From the NCBI GenBank assembly GCA_030043175.1, contig JASHYD010000160.1:1-6600 (forward strand): DNA of 6,600 nt, read 5' to 3'. Below are positions 6,053 through 6,600 of this stretch, one piece after another; within the stretch, counting starts at the first letter, position 1, and each line of letters begins with the position of its first letter. Under the pieces are notes generated by a model, which worked only from the letters and a program-made list of their open reading frames with translations, searched no databases and had not been told where the DNA came from. Source of the stretch: Xanthobacteraceae bacterium. GTDB taxonomy: Bacteria > Pseudomonadota > Alphaproteobacteria > Rhizobiales > Xanthobacteraceae. The position numbers were made by a program, and so were the translations under genes.

Positions 6053-6600
6053 ATGCAGCTACACAAGGGAACGGCAAGGCTATCTCGGTTTTACATCGAC
6101 GTCCCCGCGCTGCGGCCGGGAACCATCGGGGCCTACGCTTTCGCTCTCTCGTGCGCCGCGATTGGCACCGTACTCGCGATCGCCATCGATTCGTACGTTG
6201 TGGGCGTTCCGTTCGTTACGTTCACCCCGGCAGTCATAATCACGGCGCTCATCAGCGGGCTGGGTGCCGGCCTTTTTTGTATTTTCCTCAGCGCTGCCTC
6301 GGCCTCCTTTTTCCTCCTGCCGCCAGTTTGGTCTTTCTACATTGAAAGCACGGCAGATGTGGTGGGATTGTTGGTGTTTATCTCTGAGGCACTTTTCTAC
6401 GTGATTCTGATTACCGTGCTGCGGTTGGCCCTCGAAGGATACCGAATACTTAGCCGCGATCTGGAACAGCGCGTTGAAGAGCGCACCGCGGCGCTCGGCG
6501 AGAGCCAAGGACGTCTTCGTTCGGTCATTGCGGAACTCCAACACCGCACCCGGAACCTCATGGGCGTTGTGAGCACGATGGCCAAGGGAACACGAAGAAC
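6053..6600 (+). CDS. DUF4118 (KdpD-like) membrane sensor histidine kinase, HWE-like, 3' end outside the window
   Basis: 182 codons are visible and the frame is still open at the right edge. Residues about 26-127 carry four hydrophobic segments with the DUF4118 signature of KdpD-type sensors: PFVTFTPAVIITALISGLGA (53-72), then LSAASASFFLLPP (79-91), WSFYIES (93-99) and DVVGLLVFISEALF (102-115). A charged helical linker follows (about 128-158, with LSRDLEQRVEERTAALGESQ at 133-152). The phospho-acceptor box is IAELQHRTRNLMGVVSTMA (159-177), with His164 the likely phosphorylated residue; its 'L-HR-RN--' form is that of HWE/HisKA_2 kinases. The ATP-binding part lies beyond the window, so the HWE assignment rests on the H-box alone. 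DUF4118 here replaces the MASE1-PAS input of the upstream kinase, suggesting a different stimulus. The 470-base gap makes co-transcription with that gene uncertain. Confidence 0.88.
   Translation, partial: MQLHKGTARLSRFYIDVPALRPGTIGAYAFALSCAAIGTVLAIAIDSYVVGVPFVTFTPAVIITALISGLGAGLFCIFLSAASASFFLLPPVWSFYIESTADVVGLLVFISEALFYVILITVLRLALEGYRILSRDLEQRVEERTAALGESQGRLRSVIAELQHRTRNLMGVVSTMAKGTRR

Overview
The window looks like accessory or decayed chromosomal (or plasmid) DNA from an alphaproteobacterium, probably of the Hyphomicrobiales (a Methylobacterium- or Bradyrhizobium-like organism). The main reason is two HWE-type sensor histidine kinases, a family concentrated in that group, in GC-rich DNA. 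The genus is inference only. Layout: an MltR-like protein at the left edge (2-397, probably cut at its 5' end). Then about 800 bases with no intact gene (398-1223), holding what looks like a broken XRE-type helix-turn-helix gene on the minus strand. Then a six-helix membrane protein of unknown function on the minus strand (1224-2078), with a TTG start and clearly lower GC than its surroundings. From about 2080 to 3640 is a patchwork: a small broken minus-strand ORF, an intact 140-aa Trp-rich protein of unknown function (2751-3173), a second copy of that gene's 3' end about 800 bp upstream, and a frameshifted relic. The right part is regulatory. A complete MASE1-PAS-HWE histidine kinase (3640-5580) is followed, after about 470 bases, by the 5' part of a second kinase (6053 to the right edge) with a DUF4118/KdpD-like membrane domain and an HWE-like histidine box. 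The two kinases share orientation but have different sensory domains. They could detect different signals and feed a common response regulator, but no receiver domain or regulator is visible in the window, so no circuit can be drawn. I found no tRNA, rRNA, CRISPR array, complete insertion sequence or convincing intrinsic terminator. Nothing seen amounts to a complete new system. The best leads are the duplicated 3' gene end around the 140-aa gene, the AT-richer orphan membrane protein and the kinase pair.
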